A stretch of 64,000 nucleotides of DNA from Grimontia sedimenti (lineage in GTDB: Bacteria > Pseudomonadota > Gammaproteobacteria > Enterobacterales > Vibrionaceae). Positions within the stretch are counted from its first letter, which is position 1. Each line of letters starts with the position of its first letter. The stretch is from the NCBI RefSeq assembly GCF_011045095.1, contig NZ_JAALDL010000002.1, positions 124,001-188,000 on the forward strand. The letters are read 5' to 3'. Below the pieces are notes generated by a model. That model had not been told where the DNA came from. It was given only the letters and a program-made list of their open reading frames with translations, and searched no databases. Positions 7,607 to 15,703 of the stretch are shown here, one piece after another. A program made the position numbers and the translations under genes.

Positions 7607-10438
7607 ATGAGCCAAACGTTGGCTGATTCAATTTACAAAACTCTTCATGAGGCGCTGCAACAAAGGATTCCCCAGCAACGCCTCATCACGGATGAAACCC
7701 GTCGTTTAGCTTATGGTACGGATGCCAGCTTCTATCGCTTAATCCCCAAAATTGTCGCACAGGCGGATGATTTAGAGGATGTGGTATTCATCATTCACAC
7801 CTGCGGCGAACTGAATGTCCCGTTCACATTTCGCGCAGCTGGCACAAGCCTTTCCGGTCAAGCGGTGTCAGATTCGGTGTTAATTACGCTCACAGATAAC
7901 TGGCGTCACCACACCATTCTCGAAGACGGTGAGAAAATCCGGCTACAGCCAGGTGTGATCGGTGCAGATGCCAACCGCTACCTCGCCCCTTTTGACCGAA
8001 AGATCGGGCCGGATCCTGCCTCTATCAATAGTTGTAAAATCGGCGGTATCGCCGCGAATAATGCCAGTGGCATGTGCTGTGGTACCGCACAGAATACCTA
8101 TAAAACCGTCGAGTCGATGAAAATCGTTTTCCACGATGGAACCCTTCTTGATACCGCAGATAGCCAATCGATCGACCAATTTAAACAAAGCCACCAGCAT
8201 CTGATTGAAGGTATTCAGTCGCTCTGTGATGACGTGAACGCGAATCACGAGTTGAAGTCACGTATCGCTCATAAATACCGGTTAAAAAACACCACCGGTT
8301 ACGCACTCAACGCCTTGATTGATTTTTCTGACCCTGTCGATGTGCTGACGCACTTGATGGTGGGCTCTGAAGGTACATTGGGCTTTATTGCGGAGATCAC
8401 TTATCACACAGTGGTCGAGCACCCGAACAAAGCATCAACCTTGTTAGTTTTTAACGATATAGAGACCGCATCCAATGCCGTCAGCGCACTTTCTAAAACG
8501 CCAGTTTCTTCGGTAGAAATGATGGATGGACGCGCATTGCGTTCCGTTGCCGACAAGCCCGGCATGCCAGATTTTCTGCCGTCGCTGACACTCGAACATT
8601 GTGCTTTGCTGGTGGAGTCCCGCGCAGCAGATCAAGAGACACTCGACCAGCAGTGCGAGGCTATTCTCTCGTCCATCGCTCAATATGACGTGCCGCATAA
8701 AGTCGTATTCACTTCCGACGCTTACACCGTCGCGACACTCTGGGGGATTCGTAAAGGCATGTTCCCTGCCGTTGGCGCTGTTCGCGAAGCAGGCACCACT
8801 GTCATTATTGAAGATGTAGCTTTCCCTGTTGAGCGCTTAGCATCTGGCATACGAGAGCTTCAGGCGTTGTTTAGCAAATACGAGTACCACGAAGCTATTA
8901 TCTTTGGCCATGCGTTAGAGGGTAACCTGCACTTTGTCTTCACCCAGGGGTTTGATAGCGAGGAAGAAGTTGAACGCTATGGCAAATTTATGGACGACGT
9001 CGCGCAGCTCGTTGCCGTGAAATATGGCGGCTCTTTAAAAGCAGAGCATGGTACCGGTCGCAACATGGCGCCCTACGTTGAGTTGGAATGGGGAACTGAT
9101 GCCTACTCACTGATGCAGCGCATCAAAACCTTGTTTGATCCGAGAGGACTTCTCAATCCGGGCGTGATTATCAATGACGACCCGCATGCGCACGTGAAGA
9201 ACCTGAAACCGATGCCAAAAGCGGATGATCTCGTCGATCGCTGTATCGAATGTGGTTTCTGTGAGGCGGTGTGCCCTTCAAGAACACTTTCACTGTCACC
9301 AAGACAGCGCATCGTCATGTATCGTGAACTTAGCCGTTTAGAGCGAGACGGCTCTACAGAGCGATATGCAGAGCTTCAGAAGGCTTTTGATTACCTTGGT
9401 GTAGATACCTGTGCCGCTACGGGACTATGTGCTGACCGCTGTCCTGTGGGTATCAATACCGGTGATCTCATCAAGAAGGTACGTACAGAGAAATACAAAC
9501 GCTTTACGCCGATTGCGACCTGGACGGCAGCTCATTTCTCAACTGTCACTGCTATGACGCGAGTCGGTCTGACCACCAATAAAGTGATGCAGAAAACGCT
9601 AGGCCAAAAAGCGCTCGGCTCGACCATCAATGGGCTTCGTAAACTGACCAAAGGTAGAACCCCAAGCTGGCATGAGAACTTTCCTGTTTCGAATAGCATC
9701 CAGGTCGAGCCATCTGCTGTTGCTAAAGAGAAAAAAGTCGTTTACTTCCCTTCTTGTGCCTCTCGCAATATGGGCAATGAAGTGACCAGTGATGACAAAC
9801 GTTCATTGACCGAGGTGACATTGTCACTTCTTGAGCGTGCGGGATATCAAGTCATTACGCCTCATTCACTCAAATCGCTCTGTTGTGGTATGCCTTATGA
9901 CAGTAAAGGCATGAATTCTATCGCCAAGAACAAAAGCGAGGAACTTCAGGCCGCGATTTGGCATGCAAGCCAGCACGGAAAAATCCCGGTGCTGATGGAC
10001 ACCAGCCCTTGCACCAAACTCAGTAAGGAACACTTTTCCCAGACCATGAATATCATGGAGCCTGCAGGCTTTATCATGGAATACCTTATTGATGATCTGG
10101 ATATCAAGCCACTGGATGAAACCGTGATGCTTCATATCACCTGCAGTTCGAGACGGATGGGATTAGCAGATACATTGCTGAAAGCCACTAAAGCGTGTGC
10201 AAAGGAAGTGATTGTGCCGGAACATATTGAGTGTTGTGGTTTTGCAGGGGATAAAGGCTTTTTCACGCCAGAACTCAATGAGTCTGCCCTTTCACCGCTC
10301 AAAGCTCAGATTCCGAATGGTTGCACACGGGGGTTTAGCAACAGTAGAACCTGTGAGATTGGATTAACCCATCACAGCGGCATTCCTTACCGAAATATTC
10401 TTTATCTGCTGGATGAAGCATCGCGCCCACGTGGTTAG
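7607..10438 (+). CDS. dld: FAD- and Fe-S-dependent D-lactate dehydrogenase (Dld-II type)
   Basis: 943 residues, a fusion typical of bacterial Dld-II/YdiJ-like enzymes. An FAD-binding 4 domain (about 35-265, with FRAAGTSLSGQ and GGIAANNASGM) is followed by the FAD-oxidase C-terminal domain (about 270-515, including EHGTGRNMAP). Next come two 4Fe-4S motifs, CIECGFCEAVCP from residue 546 and C602/C608/C612 in CAATGLCADRCP, then two CCG domains (CCGMP and ECCGFAG) near the C terminus. It should oxidise D-lactate to pyruvate and pass electrons to quinone. With LldEFG next door the operon handles both lactate enantiomers. YdiJ-type 2-hydroxyacid activity cannot be excluded from sequence. Confidence 0.88.
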   Translation: MSQTLADSIYKTLHEALQQRIPQQRLITDETRRLAYGTDASFYRLIPKIVAQADDLEDVVFIIHTCGELNVPFTFRAAGTSLSGQAVSDSVLITLTDNWRHHTILEDGEKIRLQPGVIGADANRYLAPFDRKIGPDPASINSCKIGGIAANNASGMCCGTAQNTYKTVESMKIVFHDGTLLDTADSQSIDQFKQSHQHLIEGIQSLCDDVNANHELKSRIAHKYRLKNTTGYALNALIDFSDPVDVLTHLMVGSEGTLGFIAEITYHTVVEHPNKASTLLVFNDIETASNAVSALSKTPVSSVEMMDGRALRSVADKPGMPDFLPSLTLEHCALLVESRAADQETLDQQCEAILSSIAQYDVPHKVVFTSDAYTVATLWGIRKGMFPAVGAVREAGTTVIIEDVAFPVERLASGIRELQALFSKYEYHEAIIFGHALEGNLHFVFTQGFDSEEEVERYGKFMDDVAQLVAVKYGGSLKAEHGTGRNMAPYVELEWGTDAYSLMQRIKTLFDPRGLLNPGVIINDDPHAHVKNLKPMPKADDLVDRCIECGFCEAVCPSRTLSLSPRQRIVMYRELSRLERDGSTERYAELQKAFDYLGVDTCAATGLCADRCPVGINTGDLIKKVRTEKYKRFTPIATWTAAHFSTVTAMTRVGLTTNKVMQKTLGQKALGSTINGLRKLTKGRTPSWHENFPVSNSIQVEPSAVAKEKKVVYFPSCASRNMGNEVTSDDKRSLTEVTLSLLERAGYQVITPHSLKSLCCGMPYDSKGMNSIAKNKSEELQAAIWHASQHGKIPVLMDTSPCTKLSKEHFSQTMNIMEPAGFIMEYLIDDLDIKPLDETVMLHITCSSRRMGLADTLLKATKACAKEVIVPEHIECCGFAGDKGFFTPELNESALSPLKAQIPNGCTRGFSNSRTCEIGLTHHSGIPYRNILYLLDEASRPRG

Positions 10439-10452
10439 GTAACGACCAATAG

Positions 10453-10486
10453 CTGCCCTTTTCGTTGATAACGCAAAGGGCTTTTT
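10453..10486. terminator. terminator between convergent dld and the LacI-family gene
   Basis: Interrupted stem GCCCTTT-x-CGTT / AACG-x-AAAGGGC followed by TTTTT on the plus strand. It lies 16 bases after dld and 5 bases before the end of the convergent gene, so it may serve both. Confidence 0.75.
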
Positions 10487-10490
10487 AGTG

Positions 10491-11495
10491 CTAAGCGGAT
10501 GTTGCCAAACTATCCCCTTCATCGATTTCAAACTCTAAAGGCTCTGAGCACCATTCAGTGCCGTTAATCATACTAAGTAAGGTCAGTGCCGCCCTCTCCC
10601 CCGTTTCTCTGTCAGGTGTTACGACACTGGCCAGTTTCGGCATCATAGATTGCCCTATGTCCAGCGCATGAACTCCGGCGATACCAATCTGATCAGGAAC
10701 TGACAGCCCTTGATTTTGGCACTCAATCAACACGCCAGCCGCAAGCTCATCATCTGTGCAGAAGAAAGCATCGGTATCCGGGTAGCGATCTAAAACCTTG
10801 GTCGTCATTTTGCGAGCCAGTGACACGGACGATTCTGCCTTTGCGGTAATACTTCTTGGCGTGAGTCCCGCATCTTCCATGGCATCGACGTAACCTTGAA
10901 GCTTGCTTGAGGTTCGGATCCCCTTTTTCACATTCAGGCATACAATGTGCTCGAAACCGCGCTCAATCATCAGTGTCACCATGGAAAAGGCGGCAAGCTC
11001 GTTATCAATACCCACACCGTGAGTGGTTTCTGTGGCGGTTGAATCCATGACTTCCACGTAAGGAATTCCGGCTGTCTGGATCATTTTCAGCGATTTTGCG
11101 GTATGTTCATTGTCAGCAAGGATAAGCCCATCAACATTAAAAGAGAGCAATGATTCAATACGCTGTTGTTCGATCTCTGCCTCATAGCCGCCATGAGCCA
11201 GCATGACTTGGTAGCCATTTTCTTCAGTGATGGCTTCTATTCCCGCAATCACTTGTTGGAACACGGGATGGCGCAAAGAAGGAAGGATAACACCGAGCGT
11301 TTTGCTGCTGCGGTTGGAAAGAATGTCGGGAACCCGATTAGGAATATAACCTAGCTCATCCAGTGCTATTTGGATTTTCTCTCCAGTTTTTTTCGCGACT
11401 TTATGGGGATGTTTGAGGTAGCGGCTGACAGTCATTTTGGTGACACCAACACGTTCAGCCACATCATTCATAGTGGGACGGCGACTTTTTTCCAT
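10491..11495 (-). CDS. LacI-family repressor, GntR (gluconate)-like
   Basis: 334 residues: an N-terminal LacI helix-turn-helix (about 7-26, MNDVAERVGVTKMTVSRYL), then the hinge and a periplasmic-binding-protein-like effector domain (LGVILPSLRHPVFQQVIAGI..., with FFCTDDELAAG and IGIAGVHALDIGQ). The segment LDELGYIPNRVPDILSN and the overall pattern closely recall Escherichia coli GntR, the gluconate repressor. No gluconate gene lies nearby, so it probably acts on distant targets. The ATG at 11495 has GGAGAG just upstream. The assignment to gluconate is from memory of family similarity, not from context. Confidence 0.82.
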   Translation of the reverse strand: MEKSRRPTMNDVAERVGVTKMTVSRYLKHPHKVAKKTGEKIQIALDELGYIPNRVPDILSNRSSKTLGVILPSLRHPVFQQVIAGIEAITEENGYQVMLAHGGYEAEIEQQRIESLLSFNVDGLILADNEHTAKSLKMIQTAGIPYVEVMDSTATETTHGVGIDNELAAFSMVTLMIERGFEHIVCLNVKKGIRTSSKLQGYVDAMEDAGLTPRSITAKAESSVSLARKMTTKVLDRYPDTDAFFCTDDELAAGVLIECQNQGLSVPDQIGIAGVHALDIGQSMMPKLASVVTPDRETGERAALTLLSMINGTEWCSEPLEFEIDEGDSLATSA

Positions 11496-11609
11496 ATCAC
11501 TCTCCTCAAAAGACCCTTGGTATAAGTTTTTGAGCAGATTCAGTTATTCGCCACTAGGAATATGCAAAGTGTGACCCATAACATTAACTCTCAGATCACA
11601 CAGCTATGA

Positions 11610-12467
11610 TTATTGTTTGCTCACATCCACCCGCATAAAACGCGCAAATTTTGGAATGCCATTTTTGGTGAAACCGTTGTGACGGTATGTCACCAGCTCA
11701 CCAAGCTCTGGTGGGTTTTCCCGTTGAAAGTCTGAAAAGCCTGTGCCGATTTTAAATTCCTTTCCATCAGGCATTCTTACCACCAATGCGCCCATCCGGC
11801 CTTCATGTTTTCCTTTGCCTTCTACATACCCAATCACCTCGGCTTCGGCATCATCAGCCACTTTCATCTTTATGACGTTTGCCGAGCGCCCAGCCTGATA
11901 AATGCCGCTTAGCTTTCTAAGCATCAAACCTTCGCCGCCAGCATCATTGATTGCCTCAAGCAATTCCATCAGCGACGCTTTGTTTTCTACGGGTTTGTGT
12001 TCAACAAAGCCAAGATGAGGAATGTTCAGTCCTTGCGCCATGCTCTTAAACTGCTTGTAGCGAACATCAAAACTATCCAGGCTTGCTGGTAGGTCGAAGA
12101 CCATAAACTTCACCTTCCCCCACTCTTTGTCATCAGGTTTGCCATCCATCACCGCCGCCATGGTTTCTTCAAAGCGGTTACGACCGATCCATAGCTCACC
12201 TTCCAGTGGTATTTCGGGTAGCGCATCAATAAACCATTTCGGCGCATAGATCAGTTTGCCTTGGCGGGTAAAAAGGTACTGTCCGCTCCAGTAAGCTCGA
12301 ATACCATCGAGCTTTTCACTGAACACATAATTTTCCCAGTGACTGATTTCAGACTCTTCAAACGGGATCGCGAGCTGTGGCTTGTAATGAAGACAAGTGA
12401 TGGCATGGACATGCTGGCTGGTTACCAGACCTAAGCTGATGGCTAATAGCAATGGAGCAGGTTTCAT
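11610..12467 (-). CDS. exported ATP-dependent DNA ligase (Lig E type)
   Basis: 285 residues. A signal peptide (about 1-22, ending HVHA) is followed by a minimal ATP-dependent ligase. Motif I is KLDG at residues 52-55 (adenylated Lys 52). Later motifs include EGELW, GGEGLMLRK and VIKMK (motif V). The C terminus is a compact OB-fold (GYVEGKGKHEGRMGALVV). There is no other domain, which matches the periplasmic Lig E group of proteobacteria. These ligases are thought to act on DNA outside the cytoplasm, perhaps in biofilm or during uptake. It stands alone; the start codon has a modest AGAGA ribosome site. Confidence 0.85.
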   Translation of the reverse strand: MKPAPLLLAISLGLVTSQHVHAITCLHYKPQLAIPFEESEISHWENYVFSEKLDGIRAYWSGQYLFTRQGKLIYAPKWFIDALPEIPLEGELWIGRNRFEETMAAVMDGKPDDKEWGKVKFMVFDLPASLDSFDVRYKQFKSMAQGLNIPHLGFVEHKPVENKASLMELLEAINDAGGEGLMLRKLSGIYQAGRSANVIKMKVADDAEAEVIGYVEGKGKHEGRMGALVVRMPDGKEFKIGTGFSDFQRENPPELGELVTYRHNGFTKNGIPKFARFMRVDVSKQ

Positions 12468-12477
12468 GGTCTCTACA

Positions 12478-13034
12478 CAATATCTTCAGAAGGTAGATAT
12501 CCATTTTTCCAGTGAAACGCCTCATTACCAGTTTGAATGAGGTATTTGAGATTTCTCATCAAGAACTTCGTTTCCTGTTGCAGACACAACCAAAAAAAGA
12601 CAGATAGATCTGAAAAGAGGACTTTATTCTCGTAATGTCAGGAAGTTACCCTAACTGGTAGCCGCTGTTGTCAAACCTTTCCCCATCATTCGTATCCTAT
12701 CCGAAAGTATGAGTTATTGAAGCCCACGTATCGATAGAGGCCCTTAGCCGCCCTGCTTAACATAGACATCGGCTAGGAACTGACAACATCATCACAAGCA
12801 TCATCGGAGCTAAATGACCTGTGATATGTATCAGTTGTGTAAGGAGATGCCGGCCGACTCTGAATGGTTTTCGCTTCTTCATCTGACAATAACACCTGCA
12901 CAGCTTTCCTTTGCCCCAGAACAGTTAGCGCCTGTTTCGTTATAGCTAACTGAATTTCTCAAATCCCAACACGGTCCTGGCGAGTATAACAACCGCCGGT
13001 TTTGATAAACCGATTGCAAATATGGAGAACCCAA
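12478..13034. other. intergenic region upstream of the PQQ dehydrogenase
   Basis: About 560 bases with no convincing gene. A 43-codon ATG frame (12814-12945) has no family resemblance and no ribosome site. A small hairpin CGGTTT-TGAT-AAACCG (12997-13012) lies in what would be the 5' leader of the dehydrogenase mRNA, just before its ribosome site. The promoter was not identified with confidence. Confidence 0.5.
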
Positions 13035-14861
13035 ATGAGTAATCCTCTACGCTACAAGAGCTTTTGCTTAGCCATAGCTTTGGCAGGTACTAGCTTTATC
13101 GCATCAGCTGATGCTGCGAAGGGTGTGACGTGGGAAGACATCATGAATGATGCAGACACACCTGAAGATGTACTTATGTATGGTATCGGTCCGAAAGCAC
13201 AGCGATACAGCAAGCTGACCCAAATCAATACGGATAACGTTAAGAAGTTGGTTCCTGCTTGGTCGTTTTCTTTTGGTGATGAGAAGCAACGTGGCCAAGA
13301 GGCACAAGCTCTTATTTATGATGGCGTCGCTTATGTAACGGCATCGTATTCGCGTATGTTCGCCATTGATGCAAAAACCGGTAAAAAACTGTGGAGCTAC
13401 ACCCACAGACTGCCAGCAGATATCCGCCCTTGTTGTGACGTGGTAAACCGAGGCGCCGCGATTTATGGTGACAAAGTTTTTATGGGGACACTTGATGCGG
13501 GAATTGTCGCGCTCGACCGGCACACAGGTAAACGCATTTGGAAGAAGAAATTTGCCGACCACAAGGCTGGTTATACGATGACTGGAGCTCCAACCATCGT
13601 AAAAGATAAAAAAAGCGGCAAGGTGATGCTTATTCATGGCTCCTCTGGCGACGAGTTTGGTGTAGTGGGTAAGCTTTATGCCCGAGACCCAGATACGGGA
13701 GAAGAGATTTGGATGCGCCCGTTTGTTGAGGGACATATGGGGCGTTTAAACGGCAAGGAAAGCACACCAACTGGCGATCCAGAAGCACCAACATGGCCTC
13801 GAGATAAAGATGGTAACTTGGTCGAAGCTTGGCATCACGGTGGAGGCGCGCCTTGGCAAAGCGCTAGCTATGATGCTACGACCAACACCATTATTGTAGG
13901 TGCTGGCAACCCAGCACCGTGGAACACCTGGAAGCGCACATCTGAAGGTGGTAACCCTCTCGATTACGACAACCTTTATACCTCTGGACAGGTGGGCGTA
14001 GATCCAACGACAGGCGAAGTAAAATGGTTTTATCAGCACACGCCAAATGATGCTTGGGATTTTTCCGGTAACAATGAACTTGTGCTCTTCGAATACGAAG
14101 AAGATGGTGAAACCATTCGTGCCACAGCGCATGCCGATCGCAATGGCTTCTTCTACTTGGTCAACCAAGATAACGGAGAGTTCATCAAAGCATTTCCATT
14201 CGTAGATAACATCACGTGGGCAACAGGCATTCATCCGGAAACCGGTCGCCCAATGGAAGTTGAAGGGCAACGTCCTCCCCTGCCAGAACCTGGTCAAAAA
14301 GCGGGCAAACCCGTTGAAGTATCCCCTCCATTCTTAGGCGGTAAAAACTGGAATCCTATGTCATACAGCCAAGATACCGGTCTGTTCTATGTGCCTGCTA
14401 ACCACTGGAAAGAGGATTACTGGACAGAGGAAGTGACTTACAAAAAAGGCGCAGCGTACTTAGGGCAAGGTTTCCGTATCAAGCGTATGTATGACGATCA
14501 TGTCGGTATTCTGCGTGCCATGGATCCTAAGACAGGCAAAGCAAAATGGGAACATAAAGAAAAACTGCCTTTATGGGCTGGTACTCTGGCAACAAAAGGG
14601 AATTTAGTATTTACCGGAACAAGTGACGGCTACGTAAAAGCGTTCAATGCTGAAACAGGTGAAGAACTTTGGAGTTTTCAAACTGGGTCAGGAATTATTT
14701 CATGCCCGGTAACCTGGGAACTTGATGGGGTCCAGTATATTGGTTTGGCCTCAGGCTATGGTGGTGCTGTTCCTCTTTGGGGCGGGGACATGGCTGACCT
14801 GACAAAGCCTGTACCTCAAGGTGGTTCGTTCTGGGTATTCCGTTTACCTGAATGGCTGTAA
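13035..14861 (+). CDS. periplasmic PQQ-dependent alcohol dehydrogenase (methanol/ethanol family)
   Basis: 608 residues from ATG 13035, which has TGGAGAA at the right distance; the upstream frame start at 13002 lacks it. A signal peptide (about 1-28) leads to an eight-bladed propeller with repeated W-docking motifs (TGKKLWSY, TGKRIWKK, TGEELWSF). The adjacent cysteine pair C133-C134 (RPCCDVVNRG) forms the ring disulfide under PQQ. The catalytic Asp is D342 in NDAWDFSG, and position 344 is Ser rather than the second Asp of lanthanide enzymes, which suggests calcium dependence (inference). No CxxCH haem site is present, so an external electron acceptor is needed. It is followed by an exported pentapeptide protein, a NosR-like membrane protein and pqqA on the same strand. 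Confidence 0.9.
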   Translation: MSNPLRYKSFCLAIALAGTSFIASADAAKGVTWEDIMNDADTPEDVLMYGIGPKAQRYSKLTQINTDNVKKLVPAWSFSFGDEKQRGQEAQALIYDGVAYVTASYSRMFAIDAKTGKKLWSYTHRLPADIRPCCDVVNRGAAIYGDKVFMGTLDAGIVALDRHTGKRIWKKKFADHKAGYTMTGAPTIVKDKKSGKVMLIHGSSGDEFGVVGKLYARDPDTGEEIWMRPFVEGHMGRLNGKESTPTGDPEAPTWPRDKDGNLVEAWHHGGGAPWQSASYDATTNTIIVGAGNPAPWNTWKRTSEGGNPLDYDNLYTSGQVGVDPTTGEVKWFYQHTPNDAWDFSGNNELVLFEYEEDGETIRATAHADRNGFFYLVNQDNGEFIKAFPFVDNITWATGIHPETGRPMEVEGQRPPLPEPGQKAGKPVEVSPPFLGGKNWNPMSYSQDTGLFYVPANHWKEDYWTEEVTYKKGAAYLGQGFRIKRMYDDHVGILRAMDPKTGKAKWEHKEKLPLWAGTLATKGNLVFTGTSDGYVKAFNAETGEELWSFQTGSGIISCPVTWELDGVQYIGLASGYGGAVPLWGGDMADLTKPVPQGGSFWVFRLPEWL

Positions 14862-14939
14862 ACAAAAGAAACGGAATCGGGTTGGCATCTATAGTCTGCC
14901 GCCCCCTTTCCTTCTCTAGTTAAAAATCAGGAGTCATTC

Positions 14940-15602
14940 ATGATGGACAAGTTGAGAGCCATAAAAGGGATTCTGTTAATAGGTATTTCTGTGAGTTTTT
15001 CACTGAGTGTTTCGGCCGAAGAAGAGGAGTTCATCGTTATTAACGGCTGTGAGCTAAAGCCTTACACTTCATGCCCGGGCGCAGACCTTCGTAATACTAA
15101 TCTAGCCAATATGGATCTGACTGGATCTGACTTCAATGGTGCAGACTTTAGTGGTTCAGATTTACGCCATATCGTGTTGAAAAATGCGAATTTAAGAAAA
15201 GCAAAGTTTACGGGTGCCAACCTCGCTCGCGCGGACCTACGCCACGCGAATGCAAGGGTAGCCAACTTTGATAATGCCAACCTTCAAGCCGTTCGAGGCT
15301 GGGCAATGTTCGCGCAAGTAGCTTCTTTTAAACATGCTAATTTACAAGGGGCAAATTTGGAATTTGGTCGTATCGCCAAAGCAAAATTTCATGACGCCAA
15401 CTTGCAGGCAGCCAATCTTGAAATGGTCTGGGCCCCAAAAACAGACTTTCTTAGGGCACAGATGCAAGACATCAATCTGCAAGAAACCAAGCTTTACGAC
15501 GCGAACCTGCAAGAAGCAAATATCTCAGGTGCACGAACTTATTTCACCATTTTTGAGGGAGCCAACCTCGAAGGGTGTATTGGCTGTCCTGAGAACTGGT
15601 AG
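14940..15602 (+). CDS. exported pentapeptide-repeat protein
   Basis: 220 residues with a signal peptide (about 1-26, ending VSA). The mature protein is nearly all A(D/N)LxX pentapeptide repeats (for example ADFSGSDLRH, ANLRKAKFTGANLARADLRH), which fold into a right-handed square beta-helix. Cysteines flank the repeats: NGCELKPYTSC before them and EGCIGCPENW at the C terminus, the latter a CxxC. The ATG at 14940 has AGGAG 9 bases upstream. It lies 78 bases after the PQQ dehydrogenase and before the NosR-like gene. A structural or docking role in that module is inference; no catalytic residues are recognisable. Confidence 0.85.
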   Translation: MMDKLRAIKGILLIGISVSFSLSVSAEEEEFIVINGCELKPYTSCPGADLRNTNLANMDLTGSDFNGADFSGSDLRHIVLKNANLRKAKFTGANLARADLRHANARVANFDNANLQAVRGWAMFAQVASFKHANLQGANLEFGRIAKAKFHDANLQAANLEMVWAPKTDFLRAQMQDINLQETKLYDANLQEANISGARTYFTIFEGANLEGCIGCPENW

Positions 15603-15643
15603 CAACCCATTAGCAATACAGCGTAATGAGCTAAAACCCTGAA

Positions 15644-15669
15644 CCTAAACCACTCAACAGTGGTTTAGG
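15644..15669. other. perfect 11-bp hairpin between the pentapeptide and NosR-like genes
   Basis: CCTAAACCACT-CAAC-AGTGGTTTAGG is a perfect stem without a following T-run, so it is not a classical terminator. It may stabilise mRNA ends or partially separate expression of the two genes. Confidence 0.6.
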
Positions 15670-15703
15670 TATCAGCATTCGAGTATTCGTTAGGGAGACA
15701 ACA

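Noticed and set aside
12814-12945. 43-codon ATG frame upstream of the PQQ dehydrogenase
   Set aside because: No ribosome site, no conserved motif, and unlike any known small protein or leader peptide.
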